Part shown: positions 23,970 through 33,965 of the stretch, piece by piece
How positions within the stretch are numbered: position 1 is the stretch's first letter
Layout: each line of letters starts with the position of its first letter
DNA from: Lumnitzera littorea
Taxonomy: Eukaryota; Streptophyta; Magnoliopsida; Myrtales; Combretaceae
Length of the DNA: 64,000 bases
NCBI GenBank assembly: GCA_024138015.1
Contig: JAMXBB010000002.1
Span: 55,450,784 to 55,514,783, forward strand
Direction of reading: 5' to 3'
The notes under the pieces: model-generated
What the model was told of the DNA's origin: nothing
Seen by the model: the letters and a program-made list of their open reading frames with translations, nothing else
Database searches by the model: none
Made by a program: the position numbers and the translations under genes

Positions 23970-24203
23970 GAAATGAATTAGCTCCCGAATCCAGATTTCT
24001 AGTTTTCAAAAAGCTATATTTATAAATAGGTTTTTTAATCGATAGACTAATAACTAAGTTATAACCAATATACCCAATTGATTATAACGTAATCCTTTTT
24101 CCCTACTCCAATCAGGTGGCGACTCCAAATCTTTTCAAGTTGAAAAAAAATGGTTTTCTTTAAACCCTAGTCAATGATTAATATTAAACGGGTAGGGTTT
24201 AGT
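23970..24203 (+). repeat. Partial copy of the Tat-like LTR, near its 3' end
   Basis: This matches 21105-21338 of the 5' LTR, including CAAAAA.CTATATTTATAAATAGG-like and GACTCCAAATC words. It lacks the first 2.3 kb and also the last 60 bp of the LTR. It marks the right edge of the Tat-like element. Because the outer 60 bp are missing, a simple 3' LTR truncation does not fully explain it. Confidence 0.7.
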
Positions 24204-25351
24204 TGTTTCTTTTTCCCTACTTTATTGTTTCTACAATTTTTTGGTAAATTACTGTACAAACAAGAATATCAAAGGATAGTGTCAACAATACTGGAGACAA
24301 TCCTCATGGAAGCTTAAGGAGACGTGTTGATAACTTGGAATACTAGATTCAAAATCTCACCAACTCTATTCAGGAGTTTATTGGGTTAGTTAGAGGACAC
24401 AAACGTGATGGCTAAGAAGAAAGGAGGGAAAGAACACTCACAAGTGGAAGTGATTCTAATGAACTTGATAATGTTGAGTAACCACCGAGAAGAGCTGCCA
24501 AGCTGAGAAGAAGAGAAAATGATCTAGTGTTGAGAAGGAGAAATGATAGAAGTGTTAACTCAGAAACAAATCAAGAAAGCTGCAGAAGAGAGATGAGGCA
24601 GAGAAGGAACATGGCTGAGTAGAGCTCTAATAGAAGTGGCAAAACCGAAGTGAATCGCCCAGCTCGAAATGCAAGGGATGAACCCCGAGCACCTAGCCAA
24701 GGACTTGACAATGTTAATCTAAAACTACCGACCTAAAGAGTTCCTTGACTAGGTTCCCCGATTCGAGAAGTTATTCAAGTGGTATAAGTGTGATGATGGA
24801 GTAAAGTTTAAGCTAGCTTCATTATCCCTTGTTGAATATGCGATTCTTTGGTAGGATAAGCTAGTTGCTAAGCGAGATGCTGAAGGAGAAGAGCTAATCA
24901 GAACATGGAGACTTAAGAAGCAATTAATGAATCAATGCTTTGTATCGACTCATTTCAAGCAGGAGATGCTCCATGCTTTCCAACACTTGAGACAAGGTCG
25001 AAATACTGTTGGAGAGTATTTACAAGAGTTTGAGACCTTGATGACGTGATGTAAGATTGCCGAGCCAAAGGACCGTACCATTGCCAGATTCCTGAATGGA
25101 CTCGGAGATGAAATAGCTAACGTAGTTGAATTGTAGCCGTTTAACACTTTGGATAAGCTAATTAATTGGCATTAAGAGTAGAGAGGCAAAGGAGAAGAAG
25201 GCATCAGAGGCCGAGTAGATGACCTCAACAAGGCAACCTTGAGCTTGAGAGGTGTGCCAAAAGAAGGCAAGAAAAGAAGATAGAGGAAGGAGAGCCTAGC
25301 CAACTAACCTATGCCAAGAAAGAGAAGGCATCCAGCAACAAGGCCTAAGAA
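24204..25351 (+). pseudogene. gag remnant of element A
   Basis: The plus strand carries a Retrotrans_gag-type domain. An N-terminal coiled region (about 24290-24420) leads to a basic/acidic linker and then the capsid core at about 24740-25150, with readable FKLASLSLVEYAILW, LRQGRNTVGEYLQEFE and IARFLNGLG. In-frame stops fall mostly where the family has Trp or Gln (after ...YAILW, ...FETLMT, ...VVEL). The first 60 bases may still be leader. Confidence 0.8.
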
Positions 25352-25990
25352 GTGAAGTACTTCAAATGCTTAGGCTACGAACATATTGCATCCCAATGCC
25401 TTAATAAAAGGGTCATGGTCTTGAAGGGTAAGAAGCTCGAGGCTCAAATCAAGAGTCAAAGTAACAAGAGCTCAGATGACCAGTTAATAGAAGAAGATGT
25501 CTATCCTAAAGACCTCGATAAACTCTTCGTTATGGCGACACGAGCTAACCTGAAGGCAAATCCCGAACAAAGGGAAAATTTGTTTCACATGCAGTGCCTA
25601 GTGAATGGGAAGACCTATTCCCTAGTTATCGATGGAGGTAGCTGCACCAACATTGTCTCTGCCAAGCTAGTGGAAAAGATAAAGTTGTCAACCTACCCAT
25701 ACCTTTGACCCTATGGATTGAAGTGGTTTAATGACAAGGCTATGGTCCAGGTACATAAGCGCACTAAGATTGCATTCAAGGTAAGATAATACAAAGACGA
25801 GATTGAATTTAATGTGGTCCTTATGAATCCTGTGAATTTACTTCTTGACCGACCTTAGGAGTATGATCAGAAAGTGATCCATGATGGCTTCCTCAACACT
25901 TACACTACTTAAAAGGATGAGAAGAGCTATTGCTTGACCCTCATAAGCATTGAGGAAGTCCAGAGACACTCGGTACCCATGGTGAAGAGA
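25352..25990 (+). pseudogene. Zinc knuckle and aspartic protease remnant of element A
   Basis: An open stretch of 118 codons (25352-25708) starts with KYFKCLGYEHIASQC, a zinc knuckle whose first Cys is Tyr. It continues to the protease active site VIDGGSCTNIVS at about 25625-25660 (Asp-Gly-Gly-Ser, versus the usual D-S/T-G). The protease C-terminal part runs to about 25880 with LLLDRP then a stop in place of Trp, and YDQKVIHDG. The reading ends about 70 bases before the second LTR. No RT follows. Confidence 0.8.
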
Positions 25991-26056
25991 AAAGGGAAGA
26001 GAAGCTTCTTTGGCATCTTGGCCCATGCTCAACACTTAACATTAAGCCCGCAATAA

Positions 26057-27071
26057 TAATGGGAATCAGCTTCTAACTATGTCCAAGCCGAGGTTAACCT
26101 GTCCGAAGCTAACGCCGACCCTCCAAAAGAAGATGATGACCTGTTCTAACCTAAGGCTGAATAGTTTAAGGCCAAAGTTGAACAACTTTCATTGAGGCCA
26201 AGCAAATGACAGAAGGCCGAAAGGAAGAAAAGGAGCCACTCGGTAAGAAGCCTATCGTCTTCCGAGAAGACGAATGATCACATAGCCGAGGACTCAAAAC
26301 CAAAGAGCCACTTAATATGACCTAGAGAGACTAGCGCTGACTAATTCCAAAACTCGGCAATTATGGGTCGGCCTCTTTAGTGCCTCCACTAAGCTACATG
26401 AGATGTCAGGGACCCGTTCCTAAACCCATACATCCAACTATCGACTCCGTCTAGTTTGGATACTCCTCCTCTCAAGACATGCTGAGTTTTGTAAAACATA
26501 TAGTTTTATATTCTTGTACATGTTTTCCTTTTATTTTATTCATGGGCCTGATTCTTTAGGGCTTAAGGCCTTCTACTTTATTTATAGTTTTGCCTCTAGG
26601 GTTTAGGACTTGCTATAAATAGCAATATTTGTAATAATACATACATAGACATAAACAGATAGATATACAAAGATATTTACAAAGAGAGTGAAACTTTCCT
26701 CTTTCGAGCAAGGCTATACTTAAGTTAGCATTTTTCAGATTATTGAGTGCTGATTAGACTCTTTAATCTTCCCCACGTTCTTATCAATCTTGTTCTCAAA
26801 TTGTAGTGAACCCCTTCTTTTGAATCGGTTAGTCAGTTGCATCTAACCTTCATTTGAAACCCCGAGCAACATTTATTGTTCGTGAGTCTTATCGAACTCT
26901 ATTTTGAGCTCAAATCCCTGATTGTGATTGTGTCTTGGTGAGTTATATCCATCCACATTCACTATCAAAACCTTTTCTATTCTTTGTACCCATTTTCTTT
27001 TAATACCCATTCCTGTTCATTTCCAAATCAGTTGCCATTTCTTTCTAGATCGATCCTTTGATTCCTTATCA
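26057..27071 (+). repeat. Element A second LTR
   Basis: The LTR starts TAATGGGAATCAGC and ends ...ATTCCTTATCA. It is 1015 bp and pairs with 17665-18639. It keeps the TATA box CTATAAATAGC at about 26611. Unlike a normal 3' LTR it is followed by a PBS. Confidence 0.8.
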
Positions 27072-27100
27072 TATTGGTATCAGAGGTTTGATCCTTATTA
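27072..27100 (+). other. Second PBS, following the downstream LTR of element A
   Basis: TGGTATCAGAG at 27075-27085 is an exact match to the 11-base core of the initiator Met tRNA site. About 15 further leader-like bases follow before B2 integrase resumes near 27101. Confidence 0.7.
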
Positions 27101-27242
27101 CCTAACAACACCTAACTACCTTATGGACATCCTTAGTGGAACTAGGGTAGTAAAAGTTCTCCCTTAACAGATTAGTTGTCTTGGTTTCCCCGAAATGATC
27201 AGATAATCCTCCGCTATAAGCTTCCCTAACCAATAGCTCATG
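27101..27242 (-). pseudogene. Integrase zinc-binding N-terminal remnant of element B2
   Basis: The minus strand reads HELLVREAYSGGLSDHFGET, the HHCC zinc-binding start of integrase with one His changed to Tyr, then toward a RCC end. It continues 16671-17664 across element A. It stops at 27242, where Athila LTR sequence begins. Confidence 0.75.
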
Positions 27243-27925
27243 ATACAAAAGACAAATGGAAAAATGTAAGACTGGGTACAAGAATAGGTGAATAGATGTA
27301 TACTCTCCTAAAATTTGATGTCTAAAAAATTGATTCTTCATCACTAGTTGCGGTATTTTTTTATAATCTCCCCGTCAAAAGACTTGAATCTACCCCTTTG
27401 TGGCATCACTTAATGTTTCCCATGTACTGGTTCACGTAAAAAGTTTGAAAAGAACAGTTGTGCCCCTTTCTATCACGCTTATGACTCGGGGTGTAATAGT
27501 CTCGAAAAAAATTATTTTTCACCAATCACAGTTGTTATTGAGGCTATAAACTCCTCGTTTCATTATTAGACATCATCACACCCATGATAATGGTCGTGAT
27601 CATCCTCTTGCTATTTAATCATGACCGTGATTAACAGGGGTATTGACCAAACTTCCTTGATCACGGTCATAATTGAAGACGTGACCAGAGCTGGATTCTT
27701 CATTATCACAGTCGTGATTATGCTACTTCACTTATTTCTTCCTATTCACAGCCGTAACTAATCAGAAAGTTATTGTTCTTGTGTATAATTCATCCCCTTA
27801 CTCGTGATTTACCTAAAATCATTATTTTATACAATTAAGTACCTAAACTTAAGAATTAATTCACATTTATGATCAATTCTATGCTTAATCATGTCTTGAA
27901 AGTGTAAAGTAATTTACACTTATCA
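27243..27925 (-). repeat. Athila partial LTR at the left end
   Basis: This matches about 43320-44033 of the solo LTR. Its minus-strand start is TGATAAGTGTAAATTACTTT, adjoining the polypurine tract. It contains several ATCACGGTCATGAT-like palindromic words (27515-27760). The first 100 bases are less certain than the rest. Confidence 0.75.
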
Positions 27926-29399
27926 AACTTCCCCACACTTAAGCTTTATTTGTCCTCAAGCAAACACTTAAAACAATTTCTTACATTTTTTACTAAACAT
28001 CCATAGTGCTTTAACTTTGTGCATACCCTATTTTGTTTTTAGAATATAAGAAACAATATTATAAGACTAATCAAAGTAAAACACGCTTCACCCTTACTAT
28101 TTAACAAGAGCTTCCAAAGGTCTAAAGTCAACACAAAGTCAAATAGATCAATGAAAATTGGTTATATTTTATCTACTTCCCTATGTGTATGAAAACCTTT
28201 CAATTATTTCTTAAGAACATTAATCTAGAAGAAAAGTGTATTGCATCTATCTTTCCCCTATATTTCTACTTTTTTTATTGAATCTCTCCAATATGACTTA
28301 CACATTGTATTCACCTTTTTCTTTTTCATTTCAACATCATCATCATTTTCTTTTCATACATAAGAATACCAAAGATCAGCAGCGGAGTTAGACTTCGCTC
28401 TTCTAAAGGACCAAAGCCCGCCCTTACTAACTCGATTATAAGGATAAAGATTAGCAACAGACTCAGACTTCGCTCTTCTAAGAGACTGAAACCTGCCCTT
28501 ACTAACTTAATCCTTATAAATTCTTATTGTAAAGTTATAAAGAAAAAAATTAGTATTGGGGTTAGACTTCGCTCTTCTGAGGAACTAAAGCCTACCCTTA
28601 CTAATTCAATCCTTGAACACTTCAATTTATTCTAATTTGAAGAGATTTTCAAGAAGTATCAACAAGTTAACTACTTCATTTGCTCTTTTCATTCAAGATT
28701 AAATGATCTCCTAAAAGTAATCGAAAAGTAGATATACTACTTAGAAAATTTAGATGCACAATCAATTAACTTTGAACTAAATACTACGATTTAGTTCTAA
28801 CCCCTAAACTCATTCATTAAATTGCAAGCAAGTGTGATTCACTGAGATTCTATCTCATAATCTTGATCATGTAAACTAAGTCCACAAGAATTAAGCGAGG
28901 CACAAAATTAACTTACCAAATTGAGTGCTATTTTGTCAAATCCACAATCCATTAAGTCAAGTCATACTTTGAAACAAACTAACTTAAGTGGAAGATTTTT
29001 TATAAACATAATTTACCTTTCCCCACACTTAATGAGAGACTTTGTCCTCAATGTTAGAAGGAAGTAAATAGAGAATAAGCATAGAATTTGAACAATAAGA
29101 AAGAGAAAAATAAGAAACAACAATAGCTAGCCTTCCCCAAAACATGAAGTTAAAGTAGTTCAGTTGATTCGTAATTAATCAAAGAGTACAACTTCCAACA
29201 CCAGGACAACTTAAACAACGAAAGACACCTAACCATCAAGACAAAACAACAAAACAAAATAAAAGATGATAAGCTCGTGATACGAAAGTCTCCATAACAA
29301 TATACATCAAGAAAAGTAAGTTCTCAACAAACTAGTGATCCTAAACCAACAAAAGACATCAAAAGAAAGCAAAAGAAAACAACAAGAAAGAAAGAAAGA
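27926..29399 (-). other. Athila 3' non-coding region with two polypurine tracts
   Basis: The minus strand ends with AAGTGTGGGGAAGTTTGATAAG at the LTR (27926-27945), a classic polypurine tract. A second AAGTGTGGGGAAAGG lies at about 29015-29035. Each is preceded on the minus strand by TTGAGGACAAA. Between them is AT-rich sequence with the three repeats at 28376-28605. No gene is visible. Confidence 0.7.
28376..28605. repeat. Three copies of a 58-bp repeat
   Basis: Units at about 28376-28434, 28450-28508 and 28549-28605 share GACTTCGCTCTTCT followed by CCCTTACTAA. Spacing is 75 and 99 bases. They lie downstream of the extra Athila ORF on its transcribed strand. Confidence 0.8.
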
Positions 29400-30765
29400 A
29401 GTTAGTCATCATCGGCTATTGTCTCCTCATCTAAGCCGTCTTCATCCTCCTAAGAAGACTCTTCCTCACTTCCATCCTTAGTATCTTGTCCAATTGGTGC
29501 CTTCTTCAACATCACTATCGGCCTTGTCGGATTCGTCCCCTTTATTACTAGAGTTTTCTACTTCAGACTCTTCACTTCCTTCTTCTTCTGCTTCTTAGGT
29601 AGTTGGTATTGGTGGGGGAACCGGAGGTTGACTAAGACTAACATCCTCTTGACTTTTAGGAATGATAAAAACAAGAAGGTATTGCTGTTCCCACTTTATT
29701 GGCTATATTCTTTAAGACCTCAACAATCCCCTTCTGAGTTTCCTTAATCTTAGCCACCTTGGTTTCTAATCTCTTTAAATTCCTGACTAAGAAGCTAGAA
29801 GTTGAAGGTGAAAAAGCAAGAGCTCTAAGGTCCTTGATATCCAAAGCAAGATCCAAGACTCTTGCAATACCCCATTGATTAAAAGGGGTTCTTGGAAGTA
29901 GTTCAAGATCAGCATAAGTGTCACTTAGCCTGTTACTTGTAGGCCACAACCTCAGATTCCTTAAAATCCTAGTGATTAGCCCCCCTACAAATATACTTTT
30001 ACTCTTATCGAAAGTCTACCAACAAAGTCTAAATACGGTTAAGATACCCACATTCACCGAAAACCCCTTCAACATACTATATAAAGGTAATAAATCATGC
30101 TCCCCCATTACTCTAGGGCTCTCATACTTCCTATAGATCGTCTTAACTAGAATATAATGGAAAACTTAAGCACTGGTCTTCTTTAAAGTAGAAGCTTTTG
30201 ATTTATTCACCTTAAAGCTGCTTTCATTGGAGATTTCTCTCCAAAATTCAGTTATTGAAGTCCCATGGGGTAAGCTTATGGGTAAATCAACAAGCTCCTC
30301 ATCTTGAAGTTCAAATCGAGTATACAACCCCATTACCCGTACAAATGTTAGCATGTCAAAGGTATGAATCCTTCCAAATGCAAAGAACTCCAGCTCATTA
30401 TCCATCTTAGAGCTTATATATTCATACTTAATTCTAAAGGATGAGAGAAAAGCTAGAGTTGTTTGCCAATATGGCTTCTCTTGAACTGTAAACAACCTTA
30501 GCTACATTTGATTTCCTAACAACCGTTGCATGGCTATCTTTAAGCTATACTCCCCCAATACGTCCCAATCCACCACACAATGTCTCTTAATAAGCTTCTT
30601 CGTAGCAAACTCCTTGAATCTATCTGTTTGCTCATCAATCATACCAGTTGGTGGAGCAACTGACCGACTAGAACTTACTACGTCGAAACATCAAGGAGTA
30701 GGAAAATGAGGACTATCAGCCCTTGGTCACTTCTGCTGAAAAGTAGTTGATCGTTTTGGTGCCAT
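29400..30765 (-). pseudogene. Extra Athila ORF (Athila ORF-1 / env-like position)
   Basis: The minus-strand frame starts MAPKRSTTFQQK at 30765. Open stretches include 30166-30495 (with TTLAFLSSFRIKYEY and FAFGRIHTFDML) and 29656-29949 (ending in a coiled-coil-like ETKVAKIKETQKGIVEVLKN). An acidic Glu/Asp-rich tail follows to about 29400. It resembles the plant Athila ORF-1 family by layout and words, in the position of the so-called env-like gene downstream of integrase. I see no membrane segment, so an envelope role is not supported. Stops interrupt it at several points. Confidence 0.6.
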
Positions 30766-31287
30766 CTGTAAATATCAATTGTTAGTTGAAACTTCAAGCA
30801 CACTTCAATTTAAGTAAACCCAATTCGACTTCTTGCTACTTACAAACATAACACATCTATTAACTAATCATCATCAATCCTTGCCAACTACTAAGCACCC
30901 ACGATAAATGAATTCAACCTGACTCAACTTAAAGCCATAACATCAACAAAGGATGAAGGTCTTCCTTTAACTAAACAACACTTAACACTACATTTTTACA
31001 CATATATACATATGTACTATGACAAGACAAAGTCATCAACTTAAACTCAATTTACAATAATCCTTAATTCTACTATTATCCAAAGGAATTAGGGTTTTAA
31101 TTTGAATAAGTAACTTCCATTACAAATTCATGCAAATCCAAAGTCTAAGGATGAAACAAATATATTACAACTACTATAACAAAACTTTCACAAATCATAG
31201 CAAACATAGATAAATAAACCTTAAAGTTACATGAAATGAATCACTATATATGTAAAGAAAAACGAAAGAAAAAGAGGGAAATCATAC
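30766..31287 (-). other. Predicted intron in the leader of the extra Athila ORF
   Basis: The minus strand has a donor AAG|GTATGAT at 31288/31287 and an acceptor TTTACAG|ATGGC at 30766/30765, so the acceptor lies directly before the ATG. The 522-bp interval is AT-rich, as plant introns are. This is inferred from signals only. Confidence 0.45.
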
Positions 31288-31399
31288 CTTAGAAGCATGT
31301 TATTGTGATGAGAATGATCGAGCAAGTGTTAAAATGGTGTAAGTTTTTCATAGAGGATAAGCGTAGAGAGTGTTTTATTACAGGGTAGAAGTTTGAAAT

Positions 31400-31450
31400 G
31401 TAAGAACGAAGAGAGAGAGAGAGAGAGAGAGAAATTTCTTATATAGTGAG
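31400..31450 (-). promoter_or_regulatory. Predicted internal promoter of the extra Athila ORF
   Basis: The minus strand reads CACTATATAAGAAATTTC at about 31430-31450, followed by a (CT)n tract at 31405-31432, a common plant TATA plus pyrimidine leader. The predicted exon runs to the donor at 31288. It could drive a separate transcript for the downstream ORF. Confidence 0.45.
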
Positions 31451-31454
31451 GCAA

Positions 31455-31800
31455 CAAGAACATGATCACAGTCGTGACTCGAGCCATGATTCCCCTTTTT
31501 AAGCTTGGTCATAGGCGTACTGAGTCCCGTCATAAGCTCGGTACCCAAAATTTAAACCATCACAGTCTTCCCCCTTGTATAGTCACAGGCATGATCACAC
31601 CCATCACTGATATTGTAGCCTTAGATTTCACAATTATCTCATTAGATCTTGGTTGTAATGTCGTGAAAAACTCCCAAGGCATTGATTACGACCATGATTG
31701 AGGTGTGAATTCTTACAAAGGATTGATCACAGCCGTAATGGATAGGTAGATTAGCCCTGTTAATTTGTCATAGTCATGATTGATCTCGTAATGGTTGTTT
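31455..31800. promoter_or_regulatory. Array of palindromic ATCACnnnCGTGAT-like words upstream of the internal promoter
   Basis: At least six half or full palindromes (GATCACAGTCGTGAC, ATGATCACACCCAT, ATTACGACCATGATTG, GATCACAGCCGTAATG and others) lie upstream of the predicted TATA in its own orientation. The same words crowd the LTR upstream regions at 27515-27760 and 43600-43830. They may be a shared regulatory module. Confidence 0.45.
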
Positions 31801-32118
31801 TATTTGAAAAAAATCAAATACTTATCTTTATCATAGCTGAGATGCGTAGTAGGCTTCCAATTTCCATCTACGTCCCTACACTTTATGAATTGTTCTCTTC
31901 TCTCTGAATTGCCATAACTTTCACTCTATGATTTCTTTCTTTGTGCATGAAACTATAAATAAACCACTATCAATAACAACAATGAATTGAGATTAAAACT
32001 AAAAAAATTTTCAAAGCACTCAAAATAAACAAAATGAAATTAATAGTCTAATAATGAAACATGCTTGTTTAATGTCTCAAGCTCAACATTCCCAAAATAT
32101 GCAATTTCACTCCTTGAA
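31801..32118. other. Spacer between Athila integrase and the palindrome array
   Basis: AT-rich sequence in which I see no domain, repeat or signal beyond a short pyrimidine run near 31890-31940. Confidence 0.5.
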
Positions 32119-33529
32119 TTAGAGAAGTCTTAACTCCTCCCTGCCTTCCTTCCAATTCACTTCTCTATGGTATATCTTCAACCATTGCCCATTAACCTTG
32201 AATGGCCCCTTTTTTAAGTGTTCAACCTCCACTATTCCAAATGGAAATACCTTTTTCACTAGAAATGGACTTAACCACTTAGACTTAAGTTTTCTAGAAA
32301 ATAACTTAAGTCTAGAATTGTACAACAGTACCGGATCACCCTCCTTGAATTGCTTAGAGTGCTTAATCTTAGAATCATGAAGATGTTTAGCTCATTCCTT
32401 ATACATTCAATTGTTTTCATAAGCTATCCAATGACACTCATTCAACTCATTAAGTTGGAAACGCCAAAGTTTACCGATTGCTTCATAAACCATATTTATT
32501 GTCTTCAAAGCCCAATAATCCTTATGCTCAATCTCCACCAATAAATAGCAGGCCTTACCATACACTAATCGATAAGAAGTTGTTCTTAATGGAGTCTTGT
32601 AAGTAGTTCAGTATGCCCATAAAGCATCATCTAGTTGGTCAGCCCAATCTTTTCTGTTATATGCTACAGTCTTCTCCAAAACCCTTTTTAAGTCCCTATT
32701 AGATGCCTCCACTTGGCCACTTGTTTGTAGATGATAAGGAGTAGCCATCCTATGATGTACCTCATATCTATTAAGGACTCTTCAATCTGGTTGTTACAAA
32801 AGTAGGTTCCTCTATCACTAATCGATGCTTGAGGTGCTTCAAATCTAGAAAATAACTTTCTCAAAAATTTCACAACCACCTTAGCATCATTTGTCGGTAA
32901 AGCTTGAGCTTCAACCCACTTTGATACATAATCGCTTACAATGAGAATGTACTTATTACCATATGAACTCGAGAGCGGTCCCATGAAGCCTATTCCTTAA
33001 ACACCAGAGACTTCACATTCCAATATATAATTCTGTGGCATTTCACCCTTCTTAGAAACATTCCCAACTCTTTGACACCTATCGTAAGCTGCAACATAAC
33101 CATAAGCATCCTGAAATATACTTAGCCAATAAAAACCAACCTCCAAGACTTTTTAAGCTATTCTATTTTCACTATGGTGACCACCAATTGGTCCACTATT
33201 GCAATGGAACAAAATTTTCTATCCTTCTTCATATGATATACAGTATCGAATAATCTGATCAGTACATACCCATAAAAGAAAAGAATCTTCCTAAAAGTAA
33301 TTTTTTAACTTCGAGAAAAGCTTCTTTTCCTTATGGTGATCCAAATCTAGTGGTAAAACCTGCCTAACTAAATAATTTGCTATATCAGCAAACCATGGAA
33401 TGTTATGGTTTGCTACTGTGCAAAGGGAAAACAAGCTTTCTTCGGGAAACTTATCATCAATGTCATCCTCATCCAATTCTTCTAGATGTGGATTATCTAA
33501 CCTAAACAAATCGTCTACAACCAAATTTT
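32119..33529 (-). pseudogene. Athila integrase remnant
   Basis: The minus strand holds the zinc-binding region (about 33040-33260; HCNSGPIGGHH and a YDRCQRVG-like half). The catalytic core follows at 32688-32984 with MGPLSSSYGNKYILIVSDY (first Asp) and ASISDRGTYF (second Asp). The C-terminal part is at 32119-32325 with SRLKLFSRKLKSKW and KGPFKVNGQWLK. Stops and frameshifts separate the blocks, most densely at 32330-32690. Confidence 0.85.
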
Positions 33530-33965
33530 CGACCCACTTCTTATCCCTTATTTCTATATCAAATTCTTGTAGCAGCAGTACCTAACGAATCAACTGCAGT
33601 TTTACATCAGATTTAGAGAAAAGGTATCTTAAAGCTGAGTGATCGATGTAAACAATCACTTTCGAGAGAATTAGATAAGGTCAAAATTTGTCAAAAGCAA
33701 CAACAATCATTCACAATTCTTTCTCAATTGTAGTGTAATTCACTTGAGCTGGATTGAGCGTCTTGCTAGCATAATGTATCGATTGAAAGTGTCAGTCTTT
33801 TCTCTAACCCAATACAGCTCCTATTGCTAAATCACTTACATCGCACATTAATTCAAATGGCATGGTACAATCAAGAACTACCATAATAGGAGCATTGGTC
33901 AATTTTTCCTTCAAAACATTAAAAGCCTCCAAACAATTGGTGTTAAAATCAAACAGTACACCCTT
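33530..33965 (-). pseudogene. Athila RNase H remnant
   Basis: The minus strand reads FELMCDVSDLAIGAVLG, then IHYASKTLNPAQVNYTTIEK, the first Asp and Glu blocks of gypsy RNase H, then VYIDHSALRYLFSK. A stop replaces a Gln after AVLG. The domain leads straight into integrase. Confidence 0.85.

Larger units (their letters stand above)
18769..24203 (+). mobile_element. Tat/Ogre-like non-coding element (LARD-like), plus strand, inside element A leader
   Basis: The element has a 2.63-kb 5' LTR (18769-21401), a PBS (about 21404-21422), about 2.5 kb of internal sequence without gag or pol homology, and a 234-bp copy of an internal LTR segment (23970-24203) at its right end. Large LTRs with a non-coding core are the mark of LARD elements. 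The missing rest of the 3' LTR suggests a later deletion. The flanks are element A leader and gag. Confidence 0.6.
17665..27100 (+). mobile_element. Element A: gag-protease-only LTR retrotransposon, plus strand
   Basis: Plus-strand order: LTR 17665-18639, PBS-like 18642-18654, leader, [Tat-like insert 18769-24203], gag 24260-25351, zinc knuckle and protease 25352-25990, LTR 26057-27071, then a second PBS 27075-27085. No RT, RNase H or integrase lies between the protease and the second LTR, so the element is non-autonomous or internally deleted. B2 integrase flanks it on both sides. The two LTRs differ at roughly one base in six to seven by eye, so it is old. Confidence 0.75.

Noticed and set aside
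29400..30765. Envelope glycoprotein for the extra Athila ORF
   Set aside because: No signal peptide, membrane segment or Cys pattern is visible, so only the position is env-like.
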